Assembly (NCBI GenBank): GCA_012840405.1
Contig: DULM01000036.1
Location: 1-37,534, forward strand
DNA length: 37,534 bases
Reading direction: 5' to 3'
Source: Syntrophomonadaceae bacterium
Lineage (GTDB): Bacteria > Bacillota > DSM-12270 > Thermacetogeniales > Thermacetogeniaceae
Below, one piece after another: positions 8,053 through 15,684 of the stretch. Each line of letters begins with the position of its first letter. Position 1 is the first letter of the stretch. Below the pieces are notes generated by a model. It was not told the origin of the DNA, made no database searches, and worked only from the letters and a program-made list of their open reading frames with translations. The translations under genes were made by a program, and so were the position numbers.

Positions 8053-9258
8053 TCACCTTATTGAAGTAACCACATTAAACATAGGTAGGTACGGAGAAAT
8101 CACTATAAATGCAACAATACAGCCCACAACAATAATCAATAATGGTTCTATGACCGAGGCCAAGCCCTTAGCCATAGTAGCAACCTCTTCTTCATAAAAG
8201 CCAGCAACACGGCTCAGCATTTCCGGGAGGTTACCTGACTCCTCGCCCACAGCCACCATCTGAACCAGCATCGGTGGAAAAACCCCGCTTTCCTCAAGTG
8301 GTACTGACAGGGTTTTCCCTTCCTGAATCTCTAACCCGGTCATATTGATTGACTCTGCTACCAGTACGCTGCCTGCTGCTGGGCCAGCTGTTTCCAAGGC
8401 CTGCAGAACAGGTATCCCTCCTGCCAATAAGGTAGACATAATCCTGGCAAAGCGGGCCATCACCACACGGTAGAGCAGGTGGCCGATCACCGGGAGCTTA
8501 AATCTGATCCGGTCCCAGGCGCGGCTGCCTGATGGTGTCTGCAGATAATAGCGAATACCATAAACCAGCGCTATAACAGCAAGGATATAGAGATACCAGT
8601 AGGAGCGTAATGAATTGGAGATGCCCATTACAATTTTAGTAATCACAGGCAGTTCCATGCCCTCAGGAAAATAGTTCATAAAGATCGGCACTACCCCGAC
8701 CAGCATGGCGATAAGCACAACAAAAGCAAAACACAAAACCACTATGGGATAAAAGGTAGCAGCTTTGATATTATCCCTCAGGCTTTTCTCCCTATCCAGC
8801 TGATCGGAAAGCTGCTTTAAGACCTCATCGAGATTACCGCTGACCTCTCCTGATTTAATCATATTGATATACATGGATGAGAAAACATCAGGAAAGTTCA
8901 TTAAAGAATCTGAGAAACTCATACCGCTGTCAACACTTTGAGCAATCTGGCTAAGCACTTGACTTAAATCCCGGTTGGTAGTCTGAATGCTCAATGTTTG
9001 CAAAGCCCTGGTCAACGGTATACCGGACTCCAGGAGTGTTTGCAGTTGCCGGCTGAACATTGCAAGGTCGGCAAGCTTCACTTTACGTTTCCTCTGAAAA
9101 AGAGTGCTGAAGGGTGACTCCCTCACCTCTGCTACATCCAGCACAGTTAAACCCATTTTGCGGAGATTATCTGCAACCGCTATCTCATGGTCAGCATTCA
9201 TTTTGCCGGTTATGGTTCTTCCCTGTCTGTCCACTACCTCATATGAATAAAGCCCCAT
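8053..9258 (-). CDS. pilC: Type IV pilus inner-membrane platform protein PilC (GspF family)
   Basis: This 401-residue polytopic protein has two tandem GspF domains of about 120 residues. Each carries the family pattern FSRQLQTLLESGIPLTRAL (first, about 65-83) and FARIMSTLLAGGIPVLQAL (second, about 265-283). Three membrane segments are visible near 170-190, 210-230 and 370-395. PilC receives the force from PilB/PilT and passes pilin subunits into the filament. It follows pilT by about 20 bp and meets the sigma factor gene at its stop. A second paralogue lies at 14.5-15.7 kb. Confidence 0.92.
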   Translation of the reverse strand: MGLYSYEVVDRQGRTITGKMNADHEIAVADNLRKMGLTVLDVAEVRESPFSTLFQRKRKVKLADLAMFSRQLQTLLESGIPLTRALQTLSIQTTNRDLSQVLSQIAQSVDSGMSFSDSLMNFPDVFSSMYINMIKSGEVSGNLDEVLKQLSDQLDREKSLRDNIKAATFYPIVVLCFAFVVLIAMLVGVVPIFMNYFPEGMELPVITKIVMGISNSLRSYWYLYILAVIALVYGIRYYLQTPSGSRAWDRIRFKLPVIGHLLYRVVMARFARIMSTLLAGGIPVLQALETAGPAAGSVLVAESINMTGLEIQEGKTLSVPLEESGVFPPMLVQMVAVGEESGNLPEMLSRVAGFYEEEVATMAKGLASVIEPLLIIVVGCIVAFIVISPYLPMFNVVTSIR

Positions 9259-9279
9259 AAAACCATCCTTTCTGTGGTT

Positions 9280-10392
9280 TTACATCCCGCCCAGCAGGCG
9301 TTCCAATTCATTTCTTGACACACAACGGGAAATGGCAGTTTCCCTGCTAATCGCCCCTTGCATATAAAGCTCGGCCAGGGATTGATCCATAGTTTTCATC
9401 CCCTGCTGGTGTCCGGTCTGCATACAGGTATACAGCTGGTACTCCTTACCATCTCTAATTAAATTGCGCACAGCCGGAGTAGCAAGCATTATTTCTAAGG
9501 CCAGTACCCTTCCGCTGCCATCTTTGCGCAACAGCAGTTGCTGAGAAATAACACCCTGCAGGGCATCAGCCAGTTGCTGGCGGACCTGGTTTTGCATGTG
9601 TTCTGGAAAAACATCGATAATACGGTGGATAGTAAGAGGTGCTGTTTGTGTGTGCAGTGTCGATAGGACCAAGTGCCCTGTTTCCGCAGCTGTTAATGCG
9701 ATGGAAATGCTCTCCAGGTCTCTCATTTCACCGATGAGAATCACGTCGGGGTCATGCCGCAGCACATGTTTCAGGGCATCGGCAAAAGAATGGGTGTCTG
9801 AACCGACCTCCCGCTGCTTAACTATAGATTTTTTATGACGGTGTAGAAATTCAATGGGATGTTCAATAGTAACAATATTAAGGCTGCGGTTTTCATTTAT
9901 ATAATCGATCATCGCCGCCAGTGTGGTTGATTTACCACTCCCTGTTGGCCCTGTGATCAAGATCAGCCCGCGCGGAAGATTGCACAGATCAGCAACACAT
10001 GGTGGCAGTTTGAGAGATTCAATAGTCGGGATCTCATAGGGGATCACACGCATAGCAACAGCCAAAGTTCCCCTTTGCCGCATGATATTACCGCGAAAGC
10101 GGCTGACACCTGCTATCGAATAGGAAAAATCCAGTTCCCATTTTTCCATTAATTCATGACGCTGCTGTGTATCCAGTATAGGAAAAACAAGGTCTTCTAT
10201 ATTCTTGGGGGTTAAATTAGGAAAATCAAGACTGACCAGTTTACCGTAAATCCTTGCTACAGGTGGTGCACCTGCAGTTAGGTGAATATCAGATGCGTTT
10301 TTCTCAACAGCCAGTGTTAGCAGTTCTTTTAGATCCGCGGGATAAACCTGTCCACTACCTTCATCCTTAAAACTGCCAAAAGCTTTATTCAC
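9280..10392 (-). CDS. pilT: Type IV pilus retraction ATPase PilT
   Basis: This 370-residue hexameric ATPase has Walker A GPTGSGKST near 145, the Walker B block DPDVILIGEMRDLES, and HLVLSTLHTQTA. The C-terminal AVRNLIRDGK stretch corresponds to the AIRNLIRE retraction motif of PilT, which separates it from PilB; it also lacks the zinc cysteines and N-terminal domain of PilB. GTG is the start, with GGAGG ten bases upstream. It opens the pilT-pilC-sigma block, and its promoter is about 225 bases upstream. Presence of PilT implies retractable pili, not only a pseudopilus. Confidence 0.93.
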   Translation of the reverse strand: MNKAFGSFKDEGSGQVYPADLKELLTLAVEKNASDIHLTAGAPPVARIYGKLVSLDFPNLTPKNIEDLVFPILDTQQRHELMEKWELDFSYSIAGVSRFRGNIMRQRGTLAVAMRVIPYEIPTIESLKLPPCVADLCNLPRGLILITGPTGSGKSTTLAAMIDYINENRSLNIVTIEHPIEFLHRHKKSIVKQREVGSDTHSFADALKHVLRHDPDVILIGEMRDLESISIALTAAETGHLVLSTLHTQTAPLTIHRIIDVFPEHMQNQVRQQLADALQGVISQQLLLRKDGSGRVLALEIMLATPAVRNLIRDGKEYQLYTCMQTGHQQGMKTMDQSLAELYMQGAISRETAISRCVSRNELERLLGGM

Positions 10393-10695
10393 AAGTTATC
10401 CTCCATGCAATATAAAATATACCAATTATTTATATTTTTGGATGACATAACAGCAATCATCAAATTACCATACTATTAGACTTCCGGATTCATATTTAAT
10501 TCTTATGCAAATCCTAAAAAAATTAGTGTCATTGAAGAAGACTATACGTTATATAGTGTAAATACTGGATTTTATTGATATGGATAATGTGTCGAATAAC
10601 ATGAATGATCATGTTTATTATCAAAGAAATTTACTCAAAAGTCAACAATTTATTGGTAATATCTGTTTGTTAGTGTCTAAAATAAGATAATATAC
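10393..10695. other. 303-bp AT-rich gap between pilD and pilT
   Basis: I see no gene here. The gap holds the probable pilT promoter (10617-10645), an inverted repeat AACATGA/TCATGTT at 10598-10615 next to the -10 box, and about 200 bases of untranslated leader. I looked for c-di-GMP riboswitch sequence motifs, which precede pilus genes in some clostridia, and found none. Confidence 0.6.
10617..10645 (-). promoter_or_regulatory. Probable sigma-A promoter of the pilT operon
   Basis: On the minus strand, TTGACT (10640-10645) is followed after 17 bases by GATAAT (10617-10622). The transcript would have a leader of roughly 220 bases before pilT. The 7-bp inverted repeat at 10598-10615 begins next to the -10 box, around the expected start site, where it could be an operator or a 5-prime hairpin. 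Confidence 0.6.
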
Positions 10696-11469
10696 CTAAA
10701 TTTTTATAAAATTAATTAAATACCAATTAATTAGCTGATTGCCATAAAAAGCAGCAATGATTGTGCCAAGAACTATAAAGGGGCCAAAGGGTATTGGGTC
10801 TTTCCTGCCCTTTTTTTTCAATAAAAGAAGGAATATTGCTAATATCCCTGCTGCTAATATTCCCAAAAACAAACCTAATGGTCCTAAAGGCCAACCCAAA
10901 AAAAGACCGGTAACTGCTGCTAATTTAATATCCCCGCCACCTATGCCACCTCTGCTCACCAAAGCAACAATTAATAAAAACCCTGAGGTCACCAGCATAC
11001 CAATCAATGCTGATATAAACCCCACATCTCTCGCAGCAATATTCAATACAATACCACCGATCAGCCCAACGATAACCAGAGAGTTGGGAATAATGTAGTG
11101 CTCCAGATCAATAAAGAAGACCACCATCAGCAGAAGGCATAAAAAAAGGTATTTAACAAAAACCGCTGTAGCTCCGAAATAAAAGAAGAGCACTGCGGTA
11201 ACCAAACCGGACAAAAACTCAACAAGCAGATATCTAGGAGAGATGGGCGCACCGCAGGCCCGGCATTTTCCTAAAAGCAGAAGATAACTGAAAACTGGGA
11301 TTAGGTCATACCAGGCCAGGGTTTTTCCACATACAGGGCAGTGTGATCGGTCAAGGGCAATGGACTCACCGCGAGGCAGCCGGTAGATGACCACATTGAG
11401 GAAACTGCCGATGCACAGCCCAATAAAAAAAAGTATGATCAGCCAGAAATAGGCAAGCCCCTCTTCCAT
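10696..11469 (-). CDS. pilD: Prepilin peptidase/N-methyltransferase PilD (GspO family)
   Basis: This 257-residue polytopic aspartyl protease cuts prepilin leaders after glycine and methylates the new N-terminus. Two zinc-type cysteine pairs lie near 42-75 (CPVCGKTLAW, then CRACGAPISPRY) in the methyltransferase part. The catalytic aspartates are in FIDLEHYIIPN (about 120) and GGGDIKLAAVTGLFLG (about 174). Several membrane helices are clear. The ATG at 11469 has AAGGGGG at good spacing. It is the only prepilin peptidase in the window and probably serves both filament blocks. Confidence 0.94.
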   Translation of the reverse strand: MEEGLAYFWLIILFFIGLCIGSFLNVVIYRLPRGESIALDRSHCPVCGKTLAWYDLIPVFSYLLLLGKCRACGAPISPRYLLVEFLSGLVTAVLFFYFGATAVFVKYLFLCLLLMVVFFIDLEHYIIPNSLVIVGLIGGIVLNIAARDVGFISALIGMLVTSGFLLIVALVSRGGIGGGDIKLAAVTGLFLGWPLGPLGLFLGILAAGILAIFLLLLKKKGRKDPIPFGPFIVLGTIIAAFYGNQLINWYLINFIKI

Positions 11470-11666
11470 ATTTGTACCCCCTTATCAATAATTGCTAATC
11501 TCAAAATATCACGTCTGGATAAGTTACTCAAGCAGTTGTTATCGAAAAATAACTTTTTATAATAGTTAATGTACAAAAACCGTAAAAGACCATAAAAAAA
11601 TTACTTTATCATCTTTACCGGTAAAAACCTGCAGCTTTTGGCCTCTAAAATTTGTATCAGATCGCG

Positions 11667-12140
11667 CTATGGTTTTTGGTCGCTCACCCTTACCCTTCCG
11701 GTAATGGAGGCAATGATCACATATTTGCGCTTTCCGGTAACTGGATCATAGAGGGTAACAGTACCACCCTGGGGGCTGGGGGTTCCCTTGGCGGAAAAAC
11801 GGAGCACATCCCCGGGAAAATTAGTGTGCTCCACTCTGATTCCAGCAGGTAAAGATCTGGTTCCGAGCCTTTTCGGTGATGGATAAGCTGACTTTGTCAT
11901 TTGATAATGGTCTGTGAAAAAGCAGATCAGGTATTGGGAACTGCAATCACATATAGCCAGCTGCTGCAGTTCCCTGATATCAGCAGCCAATAGATTAGAT
12001 GAGCTGACCAGGTTGAACCGGGCGATCCCTTTGATGGTCAGGGGCGCTGTTGTAACAGTCATCAGCCCAATTATCAACAGCACCACTGTCAGCTCAATCA
12101 AGGTAAAAGCTTTTGATTTATTTAAGCTCTTTTTTACCAT
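11667..12140 (-). CDS. GspH/FimT-like minor pseudopilin
   Basis: The chosen start, ATG at 12140, gives 157 residues: leader MVKKSLNKSKA, then FTLIELTVVLLIIGLMTVTT. Glu(+5) is present, but residue -1 is Ala rather than the usual Gly, so cleavage may be slow. The rest (ADIRELQQLAIC near 50, and GGTVTLYDPVTGKRKYVI near 120) resembles the GspH fold. AAGGA and GGAG lie upstream; a longer frame to 12281 is open but has no ribosome site. A gap of about 280 bp separates it from the pseudopilin genes upstream, so it may have its own promoter. Confidence 0.7.
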   Translation of the reverse strand: MVKKSLNKSKAFTLIELTVVLLIIGLMTVTTAPLTIKGIARFNLVSSSNLLAADIRELQQLAICDCSSQYLICFFTDHYQMTKSAYPSPKRLGTRSLPAGIRVEHTNFPGDVLRFSAKGTPSPQGGTVTLYDPVTGKRKYVIIASITGRVRVSDQKP

Positions 12141-12417
12141 CTGCTCCATTCCTTTTAGGCCGATCATTATGCATGATCTGAAGGACAGACCTGACCCATT
12201 ACTAAAAACGTCAGGTCCTGCGAAGAATTCGGTTGCTGCAGACTGACACCACAACATGTAACAAACCTTAAACAAATGCATATACAGTGTTAATCATTCA
12301 ATTAAAGGTATTTGCACTCAGTCTACCAAAGTCTTCGCACAACTCTTGTGACTTTTTATCTTTGCGACAGTGATAAAATATCGCAAAACCACTAGGCACA
12401 AATCCGTCCGCGAAAAA

Positions 12418-12888
12418 CTACTCATTCACCTTCCACGATAAAACCCTAATCTTATATAACGATGGGGGATCTGCTGAAGAGCTTATTTCAGCCTCAACCC
12501 TTAGCACGCAGCGGGCCTGTTGAAAAATGCCCAAACTCTCCATGGTAATAATGTACTTCTCTTCACTATCCCCTGCTCGGAAAGCCTTTACATAACCGAT
12601 CAGTCCGCCGGCATAATCAGCAGCAATATAATCAGGTACAAAATGAACGGTTTCAGCGGAATCCACCGCTGACAGGTCGATACGGCCGGATCTGATAAGG
12701 GAGAAAGCCTGTTCTATTCCAGCCTCTGCAGTGTAATAGGCCTTTTGCCGGCATATTTCCAGTCCCGCATTTCTGCGGGAGGAGATGGAGAGGGCTAAAG
12801 CTGAACAGCCAATAATAAAAATATAGGCTGTCAAAATGATGATCAAAGCCAGCCCCATACCCCTTTGGTCTGTGAAAAGATTTTTCAT
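12418..12888 (-). CDS. GspK/PilX-like minor pseudopilin
   Basis: This 156-residue protein has a leader ending TDQRG, then MGLALIIILTAYIFIIGCSA without Glu at +5. AYYTAEAGIEQAFSLIRSG follows near 45, typical of PilX/GspK-like N-terminal parts. It is much shorter than GspK of proteobacteria and lacks its large helical domain. ATG at 12888 with AGGTGA eight bases upstream is preferred; a GTG at 12900 overlaps the preceding stop by four bases, so coupling is likely. It completes the minor pilin set (I, J, K-like). Confidence 0.65.
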   Translation of the reverse strand: MKNLFTDQRGMGLALIIILTAYIFIIGCSALALSISSRRNAGLEICRQKAYYTAEAGIEQAFSLIRSGRIDLSAVDSAETVHFVPDYIAADYAGGLIGYVKAFRAGDSEEKYIITMESLGIFQQARCVLRVEAEISSSADPPSLYKIRVLSWKVNE

Positions 12889-12896
12889 CAAAATTG

Positions 12897-13352
12897 TCAC
12901 CTGACCCGTAAGCTAACAGTTGTTGTCAACTCCTGTGTTTCACTGATGCCATTCCTTCCTTTTACTGTTATATCCACAACAGCAAGCTCTGGGTAGTACT
13001 GAAACAATACATCTTCAATATTGCTGGCAAAGGGCAGCCAAACGCCGTTGATATAGCTTTCCACTTCCCTGCTATAGGGATCATAACGAAACCCTGCTGT
13101 TCTCTCAGAGTTGTCAAAGGAAATTTTACGTCCATCATTGCTGATCCTGACCGTTGAGGGACTGGCAGTTTTGAGTTCTGTGCTCATTTTGCTGAGAGCA
13201 ATTCGGAGGCTTTCCTGTACTTCCACCTGCTGACTGGTAAATGTATAACTAGCTGTACCCTTTGCTTGCATATAGGCTATTACTGGGAAAAGAAGGGCAA
13301 GGACCGTCAGAGCAATAATTATCTCCACAAGGGTGAACCCCTGCTTACCCAC
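12897..13352 (-). CDS. GspJ/PilW-like minor pseudopilin
   Basis: This 151-residue protein starts from GTG and has a minimal leader MGKQG, then FTLVEIIIALTVLALLFPVI. Gly(-1), Phe(+1) and Glu(+5) are all present. The downstream domain (ESLRIALSKMSTELKTASPS, then a block of beta strands containing VRISNDGRKISFDNSE) fits GspJ/PilW proteins. It begins one base after the preceding gene ends and overlaps the next by four bases, a tightly coupled arrangement. Confidence 0.75.
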   Translation of the reverse strand: MGKQGFTLVEIIIALTVLALLFPVIAYMQAKGTASYTFTSQQVEVQESLRIALSKMSTELKTASPSTVRISNDGRKISFDNSERTAGFRYDPYSREVESYINGVWLPFASNIEDVLFQYYPELAVVDITVKGRNGISETQELTTTVSLRVR

Positions 13353-13353
13353 A

Positions 13354-14061
13354 CTACCACCCCGGCATATCAGCAGTCAGGGAAATCTCCCGGGGAACTG
13401 CCTGTCTTTGATCAAGATAAGTTACAGTAATGGTCAGAGTATCATTGACAGTAGGGCAGGTGGTGATTTGAAGGTGATCCCGGTATGATCGGTCCCGCAG
13501 CAGCACATAATTGCTACTCCCCTGAACCGGAACAACTGCCCAGGCCGGTTCAATAAAGGCTGTTTTTGACTCCGCATCAAAAGCTGTTATTTTTCTTACC
13601 TGCCCCTCCCCTGCACCTGAGGTAAGGGCGATCATCAAACCGCTGCAGTCGCTCCTTTCAGCTTCCAATATAATAAAATGCTCACCACCGCCGAGAGCAA
13701 CCCCACGCCGGCTTTCCGGTGCGGCTTTGATCTCTTCCAGAACACCCTGGATACAGTGCAAAGCTTTTATATTATGAGCAGCATGGGTTGCATACAGCTT
13801 GCTGGCATTGAACAAACTAATCAGAGCTGGAGAAAGGAGTGCCAGAATAAGGAAAGCAGCAGTCACTTCCAATAATGCGCTTCCCCCCTGGGGATCAGCA
13901 CCAGGCAGTTTTTGATACTTAAGCCTGTAAGCTGCTGCCTGCCTATATTTCTGCTTTACGGATCGATTATCCCGGGACAAATATGACTCTGCCCTAGCTG
14001 CTGCCTGCCTATATTCCCTCTTTACAGAATCAATATTTTTACAATGGGGGGTCAACAACAT
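13354..14061 (-). CDS. GspI-like pseudopilin with an unusually long leader
   Basis: The pilin helix is clear: DPQGG, then SALLEVTAAFLILALLSPAL with Glu at +5. The nearest ATG (14061) lies 60 residues before the cleavage glycine and overlaps the 3-prime end of the GspG-like gene. Prepilin leaders are usually 5-25 residues. The long leader is made of a 22-residue unit present twice (SVKREYRQAAA and SVKQKYRQAAA), encoded by a 66-bp DNA repeat. The real start could be a rarer codon inside this stretch, but I see no convincing ribosome site. The body of about 145 residues shows no domain I can name. Confidence 0.6.
   Translation of the reverse strand: MLLTPHCKNIDSVKREYRQAAARAESYLSRDNRSVKQKYRQAAAYRLKYQKLPGADPQGGSALLEVTAAFLILALLSPALISLFNASKLYATHAAHNIKALHCIQGVLEEIKAAPESRRGVALGGGEHFIILEAERSDCSGLMIALTSGAGEGQVRKITAFDAESKTAFIEPAWAVVPVQGSSNYVLLRDRSYRDHLQITTCPTVNDTLTITVTYLDQRQAVPREISLTADMPGW
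13930..14035. repeat. Two copies of a DNA repeat, period 66 bp
   Basis: AGCTGCTGCCTGCCTATAT occurs at 13930-13948 and again at 13996-14014. Similarity continues for about 20 more bases (CTTTACGG against CTTTACAG). The repeat falls between the GspG-like gene and the pilin helix of the GspI-like gene and is in frame with the latter. Confidence 0.8.
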
Positions 14062-14464
14062 CTGGCTCTTGGGACCTTCCCCATTTCCCACTACCGGCAA
14101 CAACCTTGTTTTGGCGAACCTGTGCGAAACCAGTATATATGACATAGCAGTTGTTTTCTCCCCCTTCTGTTGATGAAACCCTGATCATATAATTTTTTCC
14201 CCAGGGATCAAGAGCTGCTGTGTCAATACCTGACAACTGCTGTTCTGCTGCTGTGCTGGGATACATACCATTTTCGGCGTAATAGCTGTCCATAGCACCC
14301 TGCATAACAGAGATCTGGCTTTTGGCTTTTGTAATTTTAGAATTTTCGATATAGCCGTTGTAAAAGCCGATCCCCCCAGCGATCAACAGGCCGATGATCA
14401 CCAGCACGACGATCATTTCCATCAGAGTAAAACCTTCTGTTTGCAAAAACAGCTGTTTTTTCAT
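14039..14464 (-). CDS. Major pseudopilin, GspG-like
   Basis: This 141-residue protein has leader MKKQLFLQTEG, then FTLMEMIVVLVIIGLLIAGG with Glu at +5. The soluble part has AKSQISVMQGAMDSYYAENG, YPSTAAEQQ, and LDPWGKNYMIR. The DPWGxxY motif marks the calcium-binding loop of GspG rather than an ordinary pilin. ATG at 14464 has GGAGGGG five bases upstream; an upstream ATG at 14485 overlaps pilC2 and is less likely. As the only typical major subunit in the window, it may build the filament of this block or of both. Confidence 0.82.
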   Translation of the reverse strand: MKKQLFLQTEGFTLMEMIVVLVIIGLLIAGGIGFYNGYIENSKITKAKSQISVMQGAMDSYYAENGMYPSTAAEQQLSGIDTAALDPWGKNYMIRVSSTEGGENNCYVIYTGFAQVRQNKVVAGSGKWGRSQEPDVVDPPL

Positions 14465-14481
14465 CAGATCCCCTCCCAAAC

Positions 14482-15684
14482 TCATTGCAGTGTTCCGGAA
14501 AGGCCGAAAAGAGGCATATAGATTGACAAAGCAATAAATCCCACCAGCAGGCCTACAGCTGTGATCAGCAGCGGTTCCATCAAACTAGTCAGCCTGGCAA
14601 TGGACTGTTCCACATCCTGCTCATAATAGTGAGCGATTTTGTCCAGTATTTGTTCTAACTCCCCAGCCTCATCACCAATGGCCAGCATACCGGTAACCAT
14701 AGCAGGAAAGATGCGGCTGCCATGCAGTGTATGGGCAAACCTTTCCCCTTTTTGGATCAGATCAGATGCAGCACTCAATTCTTGAGCTGCAATGCTGTTG
14801 CCAATGGTTTTTTCCACAACAGAAAGTGATTCCAAAAGGGGGAGGCCGCTTTTCAGGAGAAGTGAAAGTGTGTGGGCGAACCTTGATATAATGACCCCTA
14901 CAGCCACAGAACCGAATCCAGGTAGCTTAAGCCATATAAGATCCAGCAAAAGCCGGTATTTTTTCGTCCTCTGTGCAACTTTGAAAAGAACAACTATCAG
15001 AAATAAGACTAATAAAAGTACCAGCCAGTGCTGACGCAGCATAGTGCTTATTGCAATCAGGATCTGGGTTGCTGCTGGAAGAACAGTCCCTGTCTGATTA
15101 AAAACCTCTACAAAAACGGGGACCACATAGACGAGAAGGACAATTACAGAGAGAAGGGCTCCTACTGTTACCAACAGAGGGTAAGCCAGGGCTGATTTTA
15201 TCTTTTCCTTGAGTGCTGCATCCTTTTCAAAGCTCTCTGCAAGCCTCTCCAGCGTTTGTTCCAGCGAGCCGCTAGCCTCAGCAGCCATCAGCATATTGAT
15301 TAGCAAGGGGGGCAACTGCTTACTGTTGGCACTAAATGCCTCTGTGATGCTCTCCCCTCTCTCCATAGATAGCAGCGCCTCCTCTGTGATCCTTTTCAAC
15401 TGCGGATCCCTGGCCTGCCCCATTAAGATCCGGAGACAGTAGGGCAGTGATAATCCAGCCCCACTCATAATGGCAAACTGACGGCAGAAGACAGCCAGTT
15501 CTTTGACCCCCACTTTTCTTGTGAACAGATCCAGTACCGGCTGACGGGCTCTACTTATTTTCACTATGATCAGGTCCTGCCTGCGCAGTTGCTCAACAGC
15601 ATCTTCATGGCTTACTGCCTCTATCCTGCCGCAGATGATCTTCCCTTCCTGGTCCCAGGCCCTGTATTCATAAGCTGCTCCCAT
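14482..15684 (-). CDS. Second inner-membrane platform protein (PilC/GspF family)
   Basis: This 400-residue paralogue of the protein at 8.1-9.3 kb has the same two-domain design. The repeated motifs are FCRQFAIMSGAGLSLPYCLR (about 65-84) and FAHTLSLLLKSGLPLLESL (about 265-283). Membrane segments lie near 170, 215 and 375-395. ATG at 15684 has GGGGGAG six bases upstream and overlaps the 3-prime end of pilB2 by 17 bases. With pilB2 and the GspG-like gene directly after it, it forms an E-F-G order typical of type II secretion and of comG operons. Confidence 0.9.
   Translation of the reverse strand: MGAAYEYRAWDQEGKIICGRIEAVSHEDAVEQLRRQDLIIVKISRARQPVLDLFTRKVGVKELAVFCRQFAIMSGAGLSLPYCLRILMGQARDPQLKRITEEALLSMERGESITEAFSANSKQLPPLLINMLMAAEASGSLEQTLERLAESFEKDAALKEKIKSALAYPLLVTVGALLSVIVLLVYVVPVFVEVFNQTGTVLPAATQILIAISTMLRQHWLVLLLVLFLIVVLFKVAQRTKKYRLLLDLIWLKLPGFGSVAVGVIISRFAHTLSLLLKSGLPLLESLSVVEKTIGNSIAAQELSAASDLIQKGERFAHTLHGSRIFPAMVTGMLAIGDEAGELEQILDKIAHYYEQDVEQSIARLTSLMEPLLITAVGLLVGFIALSIYMPLFGLSGTLQ

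Noticed and set aside
10393-10616. c-di-GMP riboswitch in the pilT leader
   Set aside because: I found none of the conserved class I or II sequence blocks; a covariance-model search would be decisive.
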